From NCBI RefSeq assembly GCF_014650595.1, contig NZ_BMVG01000005.1, positions 186,001-250,000 of the forward strand: a stretch of DNA of 64,000 nt, in the 5' to 3' direction. The position numbers were made by a program, and so were the translations under genes. The DNA comes from Streptomyces alanosinicus. Lineage in GTDB: Bacteria; Actinomycetota; Actinomycetes; Streptomycetales; Streptomycetaceae. A model generated the notes under the pieces. The model was not told where the DNA came from, made no database searches, and worked only from the letters and a program-made list of their open reading frames with translations. Of this stretch, positions 9,105 to 17,363 are shown one piece after another. How positions within the stretch are numbered: position 1 is the stretch's first letter; each line of letters begins with the position of its first letter.

Positions 9105-9342
9105 ACCAATGCCATAGCGCCCAGGTGACCTGGCGCCCGAGCGGGGGAGAGTATCTGCTTGCGGCGCGGAGGGCATGCGTCTAGCCTGCGGGCAGGAATG
9201 GAGCCTGGGACAGCACCTGGGCCACCCCCGATCATCTTGAGGTACGGAGCGTCGGAAAACGCCCTCGCCACCACCTCCATCCACACTCCTACGCACCCAT
9301 CCTGCCCGGCTGTCGTCTGCCGGACAGACGAAAGGCGTTCCC

Positions 9343-10338
9343 TTGACCATCTACTCTCAGCACGCCAACCGTGGGAAGACTCAGATCCTGGCGACGTACC
9401 AGGGCTCGTACGGCGTCGTATCCAAGACTGTGACGAGTCTCGGCGACCCTCGCCTCGCGGCTCCGATCGTCGACGCCCTCAATCGGATCTCCGCCTTCGC
9501 TACTGTCCCTGTCAGCGTCCACGACCGCCGCGAGCGGCGTATGGACTACTACCCGCACAAGCACCTCGCGGCGCTAACGGACGCCGCTGCGCGAGCTGGT
9601 CTTCTCACCGGTGCCCACAGTCTGTGGTACGAGTACGTCTGCCTGCGGCTGTACCAGGCACTCGCCGATCTGGAATGTGCCTTGGCGGACGTGCCCGACA
9701 CGGTCAGCAGGGCGATCCGTGCCGAACTGGAAGCAGAGGCGAACGAGTTGCGCGTGGCACTCGACGATTTCTCGGCGACGTCCTCCGAGGATGAGCCGGA
9801 GATCGAACGTCACTGGGAGTTCGGTCATCCCTTCGTGAAGGACGACGACGGAATGGACACGCTGAGCGACAGGACGCGTGAGCAGTTCGATCGCCGCGAA
9901 GCAGGATTCACACCTGAGGAGCGGGAGAAGGCTGCCGCTGACCTCCGGGTGTTGGTCACGGCGCACTCCCTGAGTGGTGGGACGTGGGCTTCACTGGACG
10001 ATGCCGGCAGCGGGATCTTCGCGGAGCCGTATGACTCTGACGGTTTCTACATGACGGTGCACACACCGGAAGCGGGCGATGACGACGCTTCCTGGGAGAT
10101 CGAGGTCGGACGTTGGGAGCCGGACGACCCTGACGAGGAGTACGGAGACCACACCAGCGCGACGGGCAGCCCGGTCGTCGGGTGTGCTCTGTCGGTTGCA
10201 CCGAGCGCCGAGGTGATCGCCCAACTGCTGAAGTCCGTGGAAGAGAAGCCTCTGCTTCTTGCTGAGTGGGCGGACGCGCCGGTCGGAGCGGTCCTCACGG
10301 GGACGACGATGGTGGTGACCAAGCGCTACGACTCCTGA
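9343..10338 (+). CDS. Hypothetical acidic protein, TTG start
   Basis: A 331-aa protein of unrecognised family. Codon usage is clearly coding but less G+C-biased than the neighbours. The only plausible start is TTG at 9343, with AAAGG about 9 bases upstream; the first in-frame ATG would remove 66 residues. The protein is soluble, with no signal or membrane segment. It is strongly acidic in the middle (residues 145-180 and about 240-270, rich in D and E). A helical region lies at about 85-145, and the C-terminus ends in a short beta-rich stretch near GAVLTGTTMVVTKRYDS. It is isolated between the transposase fragment and the EACC1-caspase cluster. Confidence 0.65.
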   Translation: MTIYSQHANRGKTQILATYQGSYGVVSKTVTSLGDPRLAAPIVDALNRISAFATVPVSVHDRRERRMDYYPHKHLAALTDAAARAGLLTGAHSLWYEYVCLRLYQALADLECALADVPDTVSRAIRAELEAEANELRVALDDFSATSSEDEPEIERHWEFGHPFVKDDDGMDTLSDRTREQFDRREAGFTPEEREKAAADLRVLVTAHSLSGGTWASLDDAGSGIFAEPYDSDGFYMTVHTPEAGDDDASWEIEVGRWEPDDPDEEYGDHTSATGSPVVGCALSVAPSAEVIAQLLKSVEEKPLLLAEWADAPVGAVLTGTTMVVTKRYDS

Positions 10339-10908
10339 ACGGTTGCCCGGCAAGGCGTCGTGATGTCAGCGCGGCGGATCGGCCATGGCGATTTCTGCAC
10401 GCCTCGCCGGTGCTTCAGCCGCCGTGGTCACCCGGAAGGGGATGACCACGGCACCAGGCTGGTATGCGTGGCAATCCGGATAGGCTGGGGTTGTCCTAAC
10501 GGAGGTTGGCGGACACCAACAGAGACAATCCCGACCGGCAGGTGCGGCTGAGCTTCCTTGGCTGATCACATGTGGCGGGACTGTAGCGTCGGATTCCGGC
10601 CGCGCCGGATGTCCCTTGGCCCGTGCGGGATCAGCCCGTGAGCTGCATCTTGCCGGCGCGGGTCGGGTGGCGGCGTTTGAACGTGCGACCTCTTCGCGCG
10701 TGATCGCCGGTCGCCAGGTGGACCAGTCGGAAATCTGATCCGTGCGAGGGAGCGTCGGAGGTCTTCGGGCAGGTCGCGGAAGGTTTCCACCGGCCACCTC
10801 GGCCCTGCTCCCGCCTCCGGCGTACGGCCGTAACGATTGTGAAGCGCTTGGGGAAGGACCGGACCGAGCCCTCCCGGGTGGCCAACGGCAATGCCATGAT
10901 GAGGAGTT
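10339..10908. other. 570-base stretch without a convincing gene
   Basis: Neither strand gives a product with recognisable motifs or a good ribosome site. The stretch between 10480 and 10880 has mixed codon character and may hold decayed coding DNA. The last bases before 10909 carry the ribosome site GAGGAG of the EACC1-like gene. A promoter for that cluster should lie here, but I cannot point to a clear -10/-35 pair. Confidence 0.35.
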
Positions 10909-11271
10909 ATGGCTGAGGGGGATGGTGTGGCCTGCCGGGAGATCCGTGTGCGCCTGGACGGGACCGCGAGCGAACGGGACGTCGCGGCGCTGAAGAAGTG
11001 GCTGGAGCGCGAGCCACCGCTTGAGATGCGGGTGCACGAGGGCCTCTTACAGATCCATGAGCGGCCCCGTACGGACGGGGGCGGTGCCCCGATGGGCGTG
11101 GGCATGGACATCGTCCTCGCCCTGGTCGGCGCGGGGGCTAAGACAATCTTCGACGAGGTGTTGTCCCAGGTCAAGCAGGCGGTGGAGGCCTGGAGCAACA
11201 ATCGCCGCGAGGTGGAGGACGGCGATCCGCCGACCGGCAGCGTCGGACCGGTGCACCCCGACGCGAGGTAG
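10909..11271 (+). CDS. EACC1-like effector-associated constant component
   Basis: A 120-aa protein with GAGGAG five bases before its ATG. An N-terminal alpha/beta part (REIRVRLDGTASERDVAALK) leads through a Gly-rich linker to an amphipathic C-terminal helix (DIVLALVGAGAKTIFDEVL). This matches the layout of EACC1 proteins, small adaptors encoded beside variable effectors such as caspases, CHAT proteases and STAND NTPases in actinomycete conflict systems. The next gene is a caspase-like protein starting 5 bases after its stop, which fits that role well. In that family it is thought to couple a trigger to the effector. The assignment is by pattern and context, not by a profile search. Confidence 0.65.
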   Translation: MAEGDGVACREIRVRLDGTASERDVAALKKWLEREPPLEMRVHEGLLQIHERPRTDGGGAPMGVGMDIVLALVGAGAKTIFDEVLSQVKQAVEAWSNNRREVEDGDPPTGSVGPVHPDAR

Positions 11272-11275
11272 TCCG

Positions 11276-13879
11276 GTGAGCCCCTTCGACCCGCGCGGGC
11301 AGGTGAACCGGGCGCTGCTCGTCGGCGTGTCCGACTACGACAACACTGAGCCGCCGCACGGGGTGCCCGGCAATCTGCCGGCCGTCCGGCACAACCTGAC
11401 CGAGCTGAAGCGCGCGCTGCTGAGGGGTGGTGTGCTGGGCGAGGCGGAGATCGTCGTCTCCGACTCGCCCACCCAGGACGAGTTCGTCGACGCACTGCAC
11501 GCCGCCGTCGATGAGGCCAGAGGGCTGCTGCTGGTCTACTTTGCCGGGCACGGTGCCATCCCCAGTGCGGCGGACGAACTGTTTCTGCAGCTGCGCAACG
11601 CGCGTGTCATCGCGGGCGATCACGCCGTGTTCCGCAGCTCGGAGATGTTCACCGACGTCCTCGGCGTGCTGGGCAGCGCCAAGGCGCATCACGTGGTGGT
11701 GGTCCTCGACTGCTGCTTCGCGGGCAACGCGGCCCGGCTGTGGGAGGCCGAGGCCGGTCGACGGCGCGCTCTGCTGCTGATGAGCGTGCAGGCCAACCAT
11801 CGCGTGGACGCGGGCGACGACGCCTCCCCGACGCCGTTCACCGGCGAGCTCGTCCGACTACTGGACGAGAGCCGGGAGTGGGGTTTCCAGGACCTTGCCG
11901 AGGCAGTGCGGGCCAGGATGAAACAGGTGGGCCACCGGACGCTGCGCGACGCGAAGTGGGAGCCGCAGAGCAGGGCGGAACCGGAGGCGGACGTGCTGCT
12001 GGCGGCGGCCACAGGTCCGAAGAGGGAGCCGGACCCGAAAGAGGAGCCCAAGTCCGGATCTTCTCGCCTGCCGTGGTGGCGCAGACTCCTCGACGCCATC
12101 CGCAACGCCGGCGCCGCCGTCCTCGCCACCCTGGCAGTCTGGGCACGCGGCGCCCGGACCTGGTTCCTCGGCCGCGGCGTCCTCGGGCGTATCACCGCCG
12201 TCGCCACCGCACTCGGCGTGCTCGTCGGCCTCGTCCTCGGCGGTGTCACCGTCTTCGGCGCAGCCCGCGTCTCCTGCGCCCCGCCTCTGGAAGTGCGCGT
12301 CCTGACCGACCCGGACCTGGAGACGACCGTACGCGCGGCCGCGAACGCCTATCTGACGGCGCCGGAAAACACGACCGATGAGGGTTGCCGTCGTACCGGC
12401 ATCACCGTCTACAGCGCCCGTGCCGCCGACGCGGTCACCGCGTTGCGCGAGCAGACCGACGCGTGGCAGCAGCCGCGTGACGAGGACACCAACCCGCAGC
12501 GGGACGTGGGTCCGCAGCCGGACGTCTGGATTCCGGCCGCCGCCACGGACGTCGCCCGGGTCACCGCCGAACAGGACACGCGCGCGTACGCCCAACTGCT
12601 GCCGGACACCGGCCCCTTCGCGTACTCACCGCTCGTGCTCGCCGTGCCGAAGAAACTCGCTGCCGGTACGGCGGACGCCGACCGGGTCGGCAGCCCGCTG
12701 GTCCGTTTCATGAACGACCTGCACAACAAGGACAAGGCAGCCGAAGTACACCGCCCCGACCCGGAGTTCACCGATGCCGCGCTGCTGGCGACGGTCGGCC
12801 TGTACGGTACCGGGACGGTCGACGCGGCGGCGGCTGAGCAACGGGTCGCCCAGGCCGGACCGCCCTCGTCCACCGCCGCCGACTTGTTGTGCACGCTCCC
12901 CGACGACAACGCGGTCGACAATCGCACCGCCGCCCTGGCCCCCGAGTTCCTGATGAAGAGCGGTGTGGGCTGCGACCGTACGACGCGGGTGCCGCGTGTC
13001 GCCGAGTACCCCGACGACGTACCCGGCCTGACCCCCATCTTTGTCCGGGTCCGCTGGCGGGAGGCAGACCGCGACACGCAGGCCCGCGACGCGGCTGTCG
13101 CCGGCTTCCGCGCCTGGCTGACCGGCAGGCAGGGCCTCGCCGCGTTCGCAGACGCCGGCTTCCGCTCGACCGGGGAGGGCCACGCCCTGCTCGACACCAA
13201 GCACGTCGGCAGCGGGCTCGTGAGCCTCCCCGGTCCGCTGCCCGCGACGACCGGGCAGCAGACGATGGACACGGTGCTGACGGAGTACCGCGGCGCCGAC
13301 GGACCCGGCCGGGTGCTGTTCCTGCTTGACAGTTCGGGTTCGATGGGTGCCTGGTGGGACGGCCCGAGCGGCGGCCCCGGCCTTGTGAAGCAGTCGCTTG
13401 TCGGACTCGGTGACCAGGACGAGTACGGCGTGTGGGCGGTGGCCGGCATCGAGGGCGCGGCCAAGCACACCGACCTACTGCCCTTCGGCCGCCATCGCCG
13501 TACGGACGCCGAGCGCACCATCGACAGCAGGGTCGGCGTGCAGGACGCCGAGGCCGACCCGCACGCGGCGCTGCTGGCCGCGCTCGACGACATGGCGCAC
13601 CGCGGCATCGACGACGACCATCCCCAGCTCATCGTCTACATCACCGACGACGAGGACAACAACCGCCTCACGGGCGCCAACCTCGACGACGTACTGAAGA
13701 AGGCACGCGCGGTGAACGTGCCGGTCGCCATGGTGTCCCTCGCGGGTGGCGGCTGCGCCGCGGGCAAGGCCGACGCGAGGGTCTCCCAGGCGAGCGGTGG
13801 GCGGTGTCTGGACGCCGGCGGCGAGCTCGGGGCCGGCCTCAAGGACGAAGTGGCGCGCACCGGGACGGGTGAGGGCTGA
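11276..13879 (+). CDS. Caspase-like protease / TM / solute-binding / VWA fusion protein
   Basis: An 867-aa protein. Residues about 8-240 form a C14 caspase-like domain: start RALLVGVSDYDN, catalytic His92 in YFAGHG, and the Cys146-Cys147 pair in LDCCFAG (Cys147 the likely nucleophile). A basic juxtamembrane stretch precedes a single helix at about 306-330. Residues about 340-650 resemble an extracellular solute-binding fold (VRVLTDPDLE, PDVWIPAAATDVARV). From about 680 to the end lies a von Willebrand A domain with the MIDAS start D685-S687-S689 in LLDSSGSMG. The topology implies the protease inside and the SBP-VWA part outside. GTG at 11276 starts 5 bases after the EACC1-like gene; the stop overlaps the next ATG as TGATG. 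Confidence 0.85.
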   Translation: MSPFDPRGQVNRALLVGVSDYDNTEPPHGVPGNLPAVRHNLTELKRALLRGGVLGEAEIVVSDSPTQDEFVDALHAAVDEARGLLLVYFAGHGAIPSAADELFLQLRNARVIAGDHAVFRSSEMFTDVLGVLGSAKAHHVVVVLDCCFAGNAARLWEAEAGRRRALLLMSVQANHRVDAGDDASPTPFTGELVRLLDESREWGFQDLAEAVRARMKQVGHRTLRDAKWEPQSRAEPEADVLLAAATGPKREPDPKEEPKSGSSRLPWWRRLLDAIRNAGAAVLATLAVWARGARTWFLGRGVLGRITAVATALGVLVGLVLGGVTVFGAARVSCAPPLEVRVLTDPDLETTVRAAANAYLTAPENTTDEGCRRTGITVYSARAADAVTALREQTDAWQQPRDEDTNPQRDVGPQPDVWIPAAATDVARVTAEQDTRAYAQLLPDTGPFAYSPLVLAVPKKLAAGTADADRVGSPLVRFMNDLHNKDKAAEVHRPDPEFTDAALLATVGLYGTGTVDAAAAEQRVAQAGPPSSTAADLLCTLPDDNAVDNRTAALAPEFLMKSGVGCDRTTRVPRVAEYPDDVPGLTPIFVRVRWREADRDTQARDAAVAGFRAWLTGRQGLAAFADAGFRSTGEGHALLDTKHVGSGLVSLPGPLPATTGQQTMDTVLTEYRGADGPGRVLFLLDSSGSMGAWWDGPSGGPGLVKQSLVGLGDQDEYGVWAVAGIEGAAKHTDLLPFGRHRRTDAERTIDSRVGVQDAEADPHAALLAALDDMAHRGIDDDHPQLIVYITDDEDNNRLTGANLDDVLKKARAVNVPVAMVSLAGGGCAAGKADARVSQASGGRCLDAGGELGAGLKDEVARTGTGEG

Positions 13880-15285
13880 TGAGAAACGCAGGTTCGTCGA
13901 TGGTTCGCCGTCTGACCGTCCTCCTCGCGTTGCTGCTGCCGGCCGCCTGTACGAGCGGCCGCGGGAACGGGACGACCGCGACGCCCGCCGACACACCCGG
14001 TGAGATCGTGGTCGCCAGCGGACGGGACGTCACCGGCAAGAACGGCATCCGCCAGCAGCTCATCGACGCCTGGAACCGGCAGCAGGAGAAGGAGGGCAGC
14101 AACTACCGGGCCCGCCTGGTGGAGCTGCCCGGCTCCAGCGACGAACAGCGCAGCCAGCTCCTGGGCGCCCTGCAGTCGGGCAGCGCCCGCTATGACGTCG
14201 TCAACCTCGACGTGACCTGGGTACCGGAGTTCGCCGAGGCCCATCTCGTGCGCGCGCTGCCCGACTCGGCGATCGACACCGGTGATGTCATCAAGTCCGT
14301 GGCGGACACGGCACGTTGGGACGGCCGGGTGTACGCGGTGCCGTTCAACAGCGACGTCGGACTGCTCTACTACCGCCGCGACTACCTCAGCGAGGCCGGA
14401 GTCCAGCAGACCGACCTGAGCCGCGGGCTCACCTGGGACCGGTTGCGGGAGCTGATCGACAGCATCGAGGGCCATCCGCCGAAGGGCTACGAGAAGGGCT
14501 GGACGACGCAGCTCGCCGGGTACGAGGGCCGCACGGTCAACGGCATCGAGGCATTCGCGTCGGCCATTCCCGACTTCGCACTCACGAACTCCTCCGGCCA
14601 CTACACCGCCACCGTCGACCAGCTGGCCGCCGGGGTGGCCGAACTGCGCCGCCGAACCGAGCGGGCGTACACCCTCGACAACGCCGTCCACTCCGACGAG
14701 GCCACCTCGCTCAGCGACCTCGTCGACGGCAGGACGGCCTTCCTGCGCCACTGGCCATATGCCTACCGCACGCTCTACCAGACCTTCGACACCGGGCAGC
14801 TCGGCGTGGCCCCGTTGCCCGGGCGTGCCGTGCTCGGTGGCCAGAACCTGGCGGTGACGCAGGCGTCGGAGCGGCCTGGCAAGGCGTCCGAACTGATCAG
14901 TTTTCTCACCGGCAAAGAGAGCGAACGCTGCTTGCTGGACGCCGGTTTCGCCGCCACGCGGCAGAGTGCGTACGTCGACGACGGCGTGACCTGCGCGTCC
15001 GCGAGGTCCTCGGGCGCCGGCCCGACGACCACGCCCTCGGCCTCGCCGACCGGCGAGCAGACCGACCGCATGCCCCGCGACACCGCCGGCCGCCCCGCCT
15101 ATGCCCGCATCATCCTCCTCCCGGCCCTCCAGCACGCCGTCCAACGCCCCCGCACCCCGCTGTACGGCGCCTTCACCCAGACCTTCGACGCCCAACTCGG
15201 TCCTCTCTTCGGCTCCAGTCCGCCGAGTGATGCGGAACTGGCGAAGAGTCTGGACCGGGCGTTGCGGAGGGCATTGCCGAACTGA
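13879..15285 (+). CDS. Exported extracellular solute-binding protein (probable lipoprotein)
   Basis: A 468-aa family-1 type solute-binding protein. The N-terminus has a basic start, a hydrophobic core and LLPAAC, with Cys24 followed by a Ser/Gly-rich tether. This is nearly a lipobox, although Pro sits at -3. The body shows sugar-binder features: LGALQSGSARYDVVNLDV, GRVYAVPFNSDVGLLYYRRD, a tract around LPGRAVLGGQNLAV, and a C-terminal helical tail. Its ATG overlaps the stop of the caspase-SBP-VWA gene by one base, so the two are translationally coupled. No ABC permease or ATPase is nearby. A ligand-presenting role for the caspase receptor is therefore more likely than nutrient uptake, by inference. 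Confidence 0.85.
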   Translation: MRNAGSSMVRRLTVLLALLLPAACTSGRGNGTTATPADTPGEIVVASGRDVTGKNGIRQQLIDAWNRQQEKEGSNYRARLVELPGSSDEQRSQLLGALQSGSARYDVVNLDVTWVPEFAEAHLVRALPDSAIDTGDVIKSVADTARWDGRVYAVPFNSDVGLLYYRRDYLSEAGVQQTDLSRGLTWDRLRELIDSIEGHPPKGYEKGWTTQLAGYEGRTVNGIEAFASAIPDFALTNSSGHYTATVDQLAAGVAELRRRTERAYTLDNAVHSDEATSLSDLVDGRTAFLRHWPYAYRTLYQTFDTGQLGVAPLPGRAVLGGQNLAVTQASERPGKASELISFLTGKESERCLLDAGFAATRQSAYVDDGVTCASARSSGAGPTTTPSASPTGEQTDRMPRDTAGRPAYARIILLPALQHAVQRPRTPLYGAFTQTFDAQLGPLFGSSPPSDAELAKSLDRALRRALPN

Positions 15286-15298
15286 GAGACACGCGTGT

Positions 15299-15328
15299 GC
15301 CGGCGCCGGCGCCGGCGCCGGCGCCGGC
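15299..15328. repeat. Five tandem copies of GCCGGC
   Basis: Five perfect 6-base units (GCCGGC) begin 14 bases after the solute-binding gene. The unit is self-complementary, so either strand can fold. The tract is flanked by ACGCGTGTGCC and GTGTGCCACGCGT. It may act as a transcription stop for the cluster or be a slippage-prone tract. Confidence 0.8.
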
Positions 15329-15357
15329 GTTGAGCGGTGTGCCACGCGTGCGCGGGC

Positions 15358-15945
15358 GCCTCACCGCCACTCAGCCACCTGCCGGCACACCTCCGTGTGC
15401 CCCCCGCCAGCGGCCGCCGGCCGCCCACGCGGCGCCACGCGACCGCGTACCGGTCGGGGCCGATGCCGCGGGCCGAGGGGGGTGACGCCGCGCAGCGTGA
15501 TCAGCGGGGCGTTGCCCCTGGCCACGAGGCAGACACTGAGGTCGACGAGAGGGGCCTCGTACGTCCCCTCGGTACTGGCGGTCTCCGCGGCGTACGCCCC
15601 GCGCGGGTGTCCAGGGCGAGTCAGTGGTCGCGCAGCGGGGCGCTCGGTGGGAGGGCGAGGAACGGCTCGTCGACGGGGTCGGCGAAGTCGACCTCCGCGC
15701 GCTGCGGGCGGAGGGGTCTCCGGGAGGGCGACGAGGTGCGGCTCCTCGGTGAGCACCGCGCATATGCGGCGATTCTGGTTGGGCAGCGGCAGCAAGACGA
15801 AGGCGACCTCCGTGTCGGCGTCCGCCAGGCCCGTGGTCGGGTCGTCCCAGCCGACCCGGCACGGGCGTACGGCCGCCTCGGGGTGAGCGGTCGCGAAGCG
15901 AGAGCGGATCGCGGGCAGCAGGCCCCCGATGGCCCGGGCCGGTGC
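15358..15945 (-). pseudogene. Frameshifted effector-binding domain of a LysR-type regulator
   Basis: On the minus strand the reading GGLLPAIRSRFATAHPEAAV, VGWDDPTTGLADADTEVAFV, LLPLPNQNRRICAVLTEEPH follows the LysR substrate-binding domain closely. It then changes frame near 15705 to EVDFADPVDEPFLALPPSAP and meets TGA. It resumes in the first frame with ASTEGTYEA and CLVARGNAPLIT, ending near CRQVAEW. The N-terminal helix-turn-helix is missing. At least two frame changes and an internal stop show that it is dead. It lies just downstream of the THEP1-like gene on the same strand. Confidence 0.7.
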
Positions 15946-15985
15946 TCATGTCGACGACCAGAGCGGCAGGCCGAAGGCCGGTCTC

Positions 15986-16543
15986 TCATCCGTGAGAGGG
16001 AGGCCTTCCGTGCGTCCGGGGCTGCTGCAGCCGGACCGCGAGCTCCCCCGGCAGGACGTCTCGGTTTGCCGGAGTGAGCTGGACGACCTCGATGTCGGCG
16101 CGCTGCTTGAGGGCGTCGGTGAACGGATCGCGGTGCGTGTGGACCGTGGCGACGACGTCGACTTCCGCGACGAACAGCGCGTCGACCGCGTGCCGGAACG
16201 CCGTGCACGCCAGCTCCATCCGCCCCAGCTCGTCGATGAGCACCAGCCGCCTTGCCTCCTCGGTTGCCGCCGGCCGAAGCGACGGCAGCGCCAGTCGTTC
16301 CATGACGCCCGGGTCGACGCCGTATTTCCCTACCCGTGGCGGACCGGGCAGGTCGACATGGGCGAGCACTTCCCGTCGGCCTGCCAGGGTCTCCAGGGCG
16401 AAACCGACGCGGACGCCGGAACGCCGGATCTCCTCCGTGGTGAAGCCGGTGGCCGCGTGAGTGGGCAGCAGCGCGGCGAGCCGCCGCAGGGCGGTCGTCT
16501 TGCCCGCGCCAGGGCGGCCCTCGAGGAGGATCCTTGTCGGCAC
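15986..16543 (-). CDS. THEP1-family nucleoside triphosphatase
   Basis: A 185-aa P-loop protein. Walker A EGRPGAGKTT lies at residues 8-17 and Walker B with its acidic residue, RLVLIDELGRMEL, at about 99-111. A conserved internal stretch THAATGFTTEEIRRSGVRVG matches THEP1 NTPases, which slowly hydrolyse NTPs in vitro and whose cell role is unclear. The start is GTG at 16543. It is divergent from the PEBP gene, sharing a gap of about 110 bases. The C-terminal 15 residues are basic and low-complexity, and the gene runs into the LysR relic, so the tail may be altered by decay next door. Confidence 0.8.
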   Translation of the reverse strand: MPTRILLEGRPGAGKTTALRRLAALLPTHAATGFTTEEIRRSGVRVGFALETLAGRREVLAHVDLPGPPRVGKYGVDPGVMERLALPSLRPAATEEARRLVLIDELGRMELACTAFRHAVDALFVAEVDVVATVHTHRDPFTDALKQRADIEVVQLTPANRDVLPGELAVRLQQPRTHGRPPSHG

Positions 16544-16654
16544 ACTGCCATCTTCACCCCAGCTTCCGGAGGCGGCCCGGGTTGGCTCGGCCGAGCGGCG
16601 GTTTTGGAGTGCATACCGGTGCCGATGCCGTCGCCCGCGGGTAGGGCAGCGCGC

Positions 16655-17107
16655 ATGAGCGGAATCGAACTCAGCAGCAACGCGTTTGACGACAAAACGG
16701 TGATCCCCCGTCGGTACAGCGGGGAGGGCGAGAACATGTCACCGCCCCTGACCTGGTCGGGGGTGCCCCACGAGGCCACGGAGCTGGTGCTCCTGTGCGA
16801 GGACCCGGACGCGCCGGGGACGACCTTCCTGCACTGGCTGGTGACCGGCATCGATCCGGGGACCACCGGGGTGGCGGAGGGCCAGAAACCCCAGGGGGGC
16901 CTGCCGTGGCCGAACGGCTTCGGCCGCATGGGCTGGGGAGGGCCGATGCCTCCACCGGGGCACGGGCCGCACCGCTACTTCTTCCGTCTGTACGCCCTGT
17001 CCGAGCCGCTGCCGCTTCACGGCCACCCGGGCGCCCAGGACGTGCACCGTGCCCTGAAAGGCAGAGAGCTGGCCTCCGGCACCCTGGTCGGGACCTATCA
17101 GCGATGA
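16655..17107 (+). CDS. YbhB/YbcL-type PEBP family protein
   Basis: A 150-aa phosphatidylethanolamine-binding-protein family member. It shows the diagnostic DPDAP motif in CEDPDAPGTTFLHWLVTGI, an N-terminal IPRRYSGEGENMSPPLTW, and the second signature GPHRYFFRLYAL. These residues form the anion pocket in the family. There is no signal peptide, so it is cytoplasmic. ATG at 16655 is the only start consistent with family length, and the ribosome site (GTAGGG) is weak. The bacterial role of PEBP proteins is poorly defined. The gene is divergent from the THEP1 gene. Confidence 0.88.
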   Translation: MSGIELSSNAFDDKTVIPRRYSGEGENMSPPLTWSGVPHEATELVLLCEDPDAPGTTFLHWLVTGIDPGTTGVAEGQKPQGGLPWPNGFGRMGWGGPMPPPGHGPHRYFFRLYALSEPLPLHGHPGAQDVHRALKGRELASGTLVGTYQR

Positions 17108-17363
17108 GCGCGTCATCGCTGGTCATAGCCAGGGGCGCCGTACAGCCGGACGAACCGGGCCGCGGTGACCGTCCTGCGGTGCACCAGGTTGCAGGCCCTC
17201 CGCTCGTACAGCTCGACACGCCCCCCTGTCCAAGTGCCCCATCCGCCGCTCATGTGCCGCGCTGCCGCTCCAGCCCGGTGTCGGCATGTCCCGCGCGCGG
17301 CGTGATTCGGGGCGGTCGGGCGCAAGCGGCGGCCCGTGATCCGGGAGGCGCAACGCGTGGGCG

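Noticed and set aside
15299-15328. Possible CRISPR or clustered repeat
   Set aside because: The GCCGGC units are contiguous 6-base copies with no spacers.
17113-17250. 46-codon minus-strand frame (MSGGWGTWTGGRVELYERR...) before the Rv2629-like gene
   Set aside because: It has no recognisable family, its end overlaps the PEBP gene region closely, and there is no good ribosome site. It may be a relic but is not supported.
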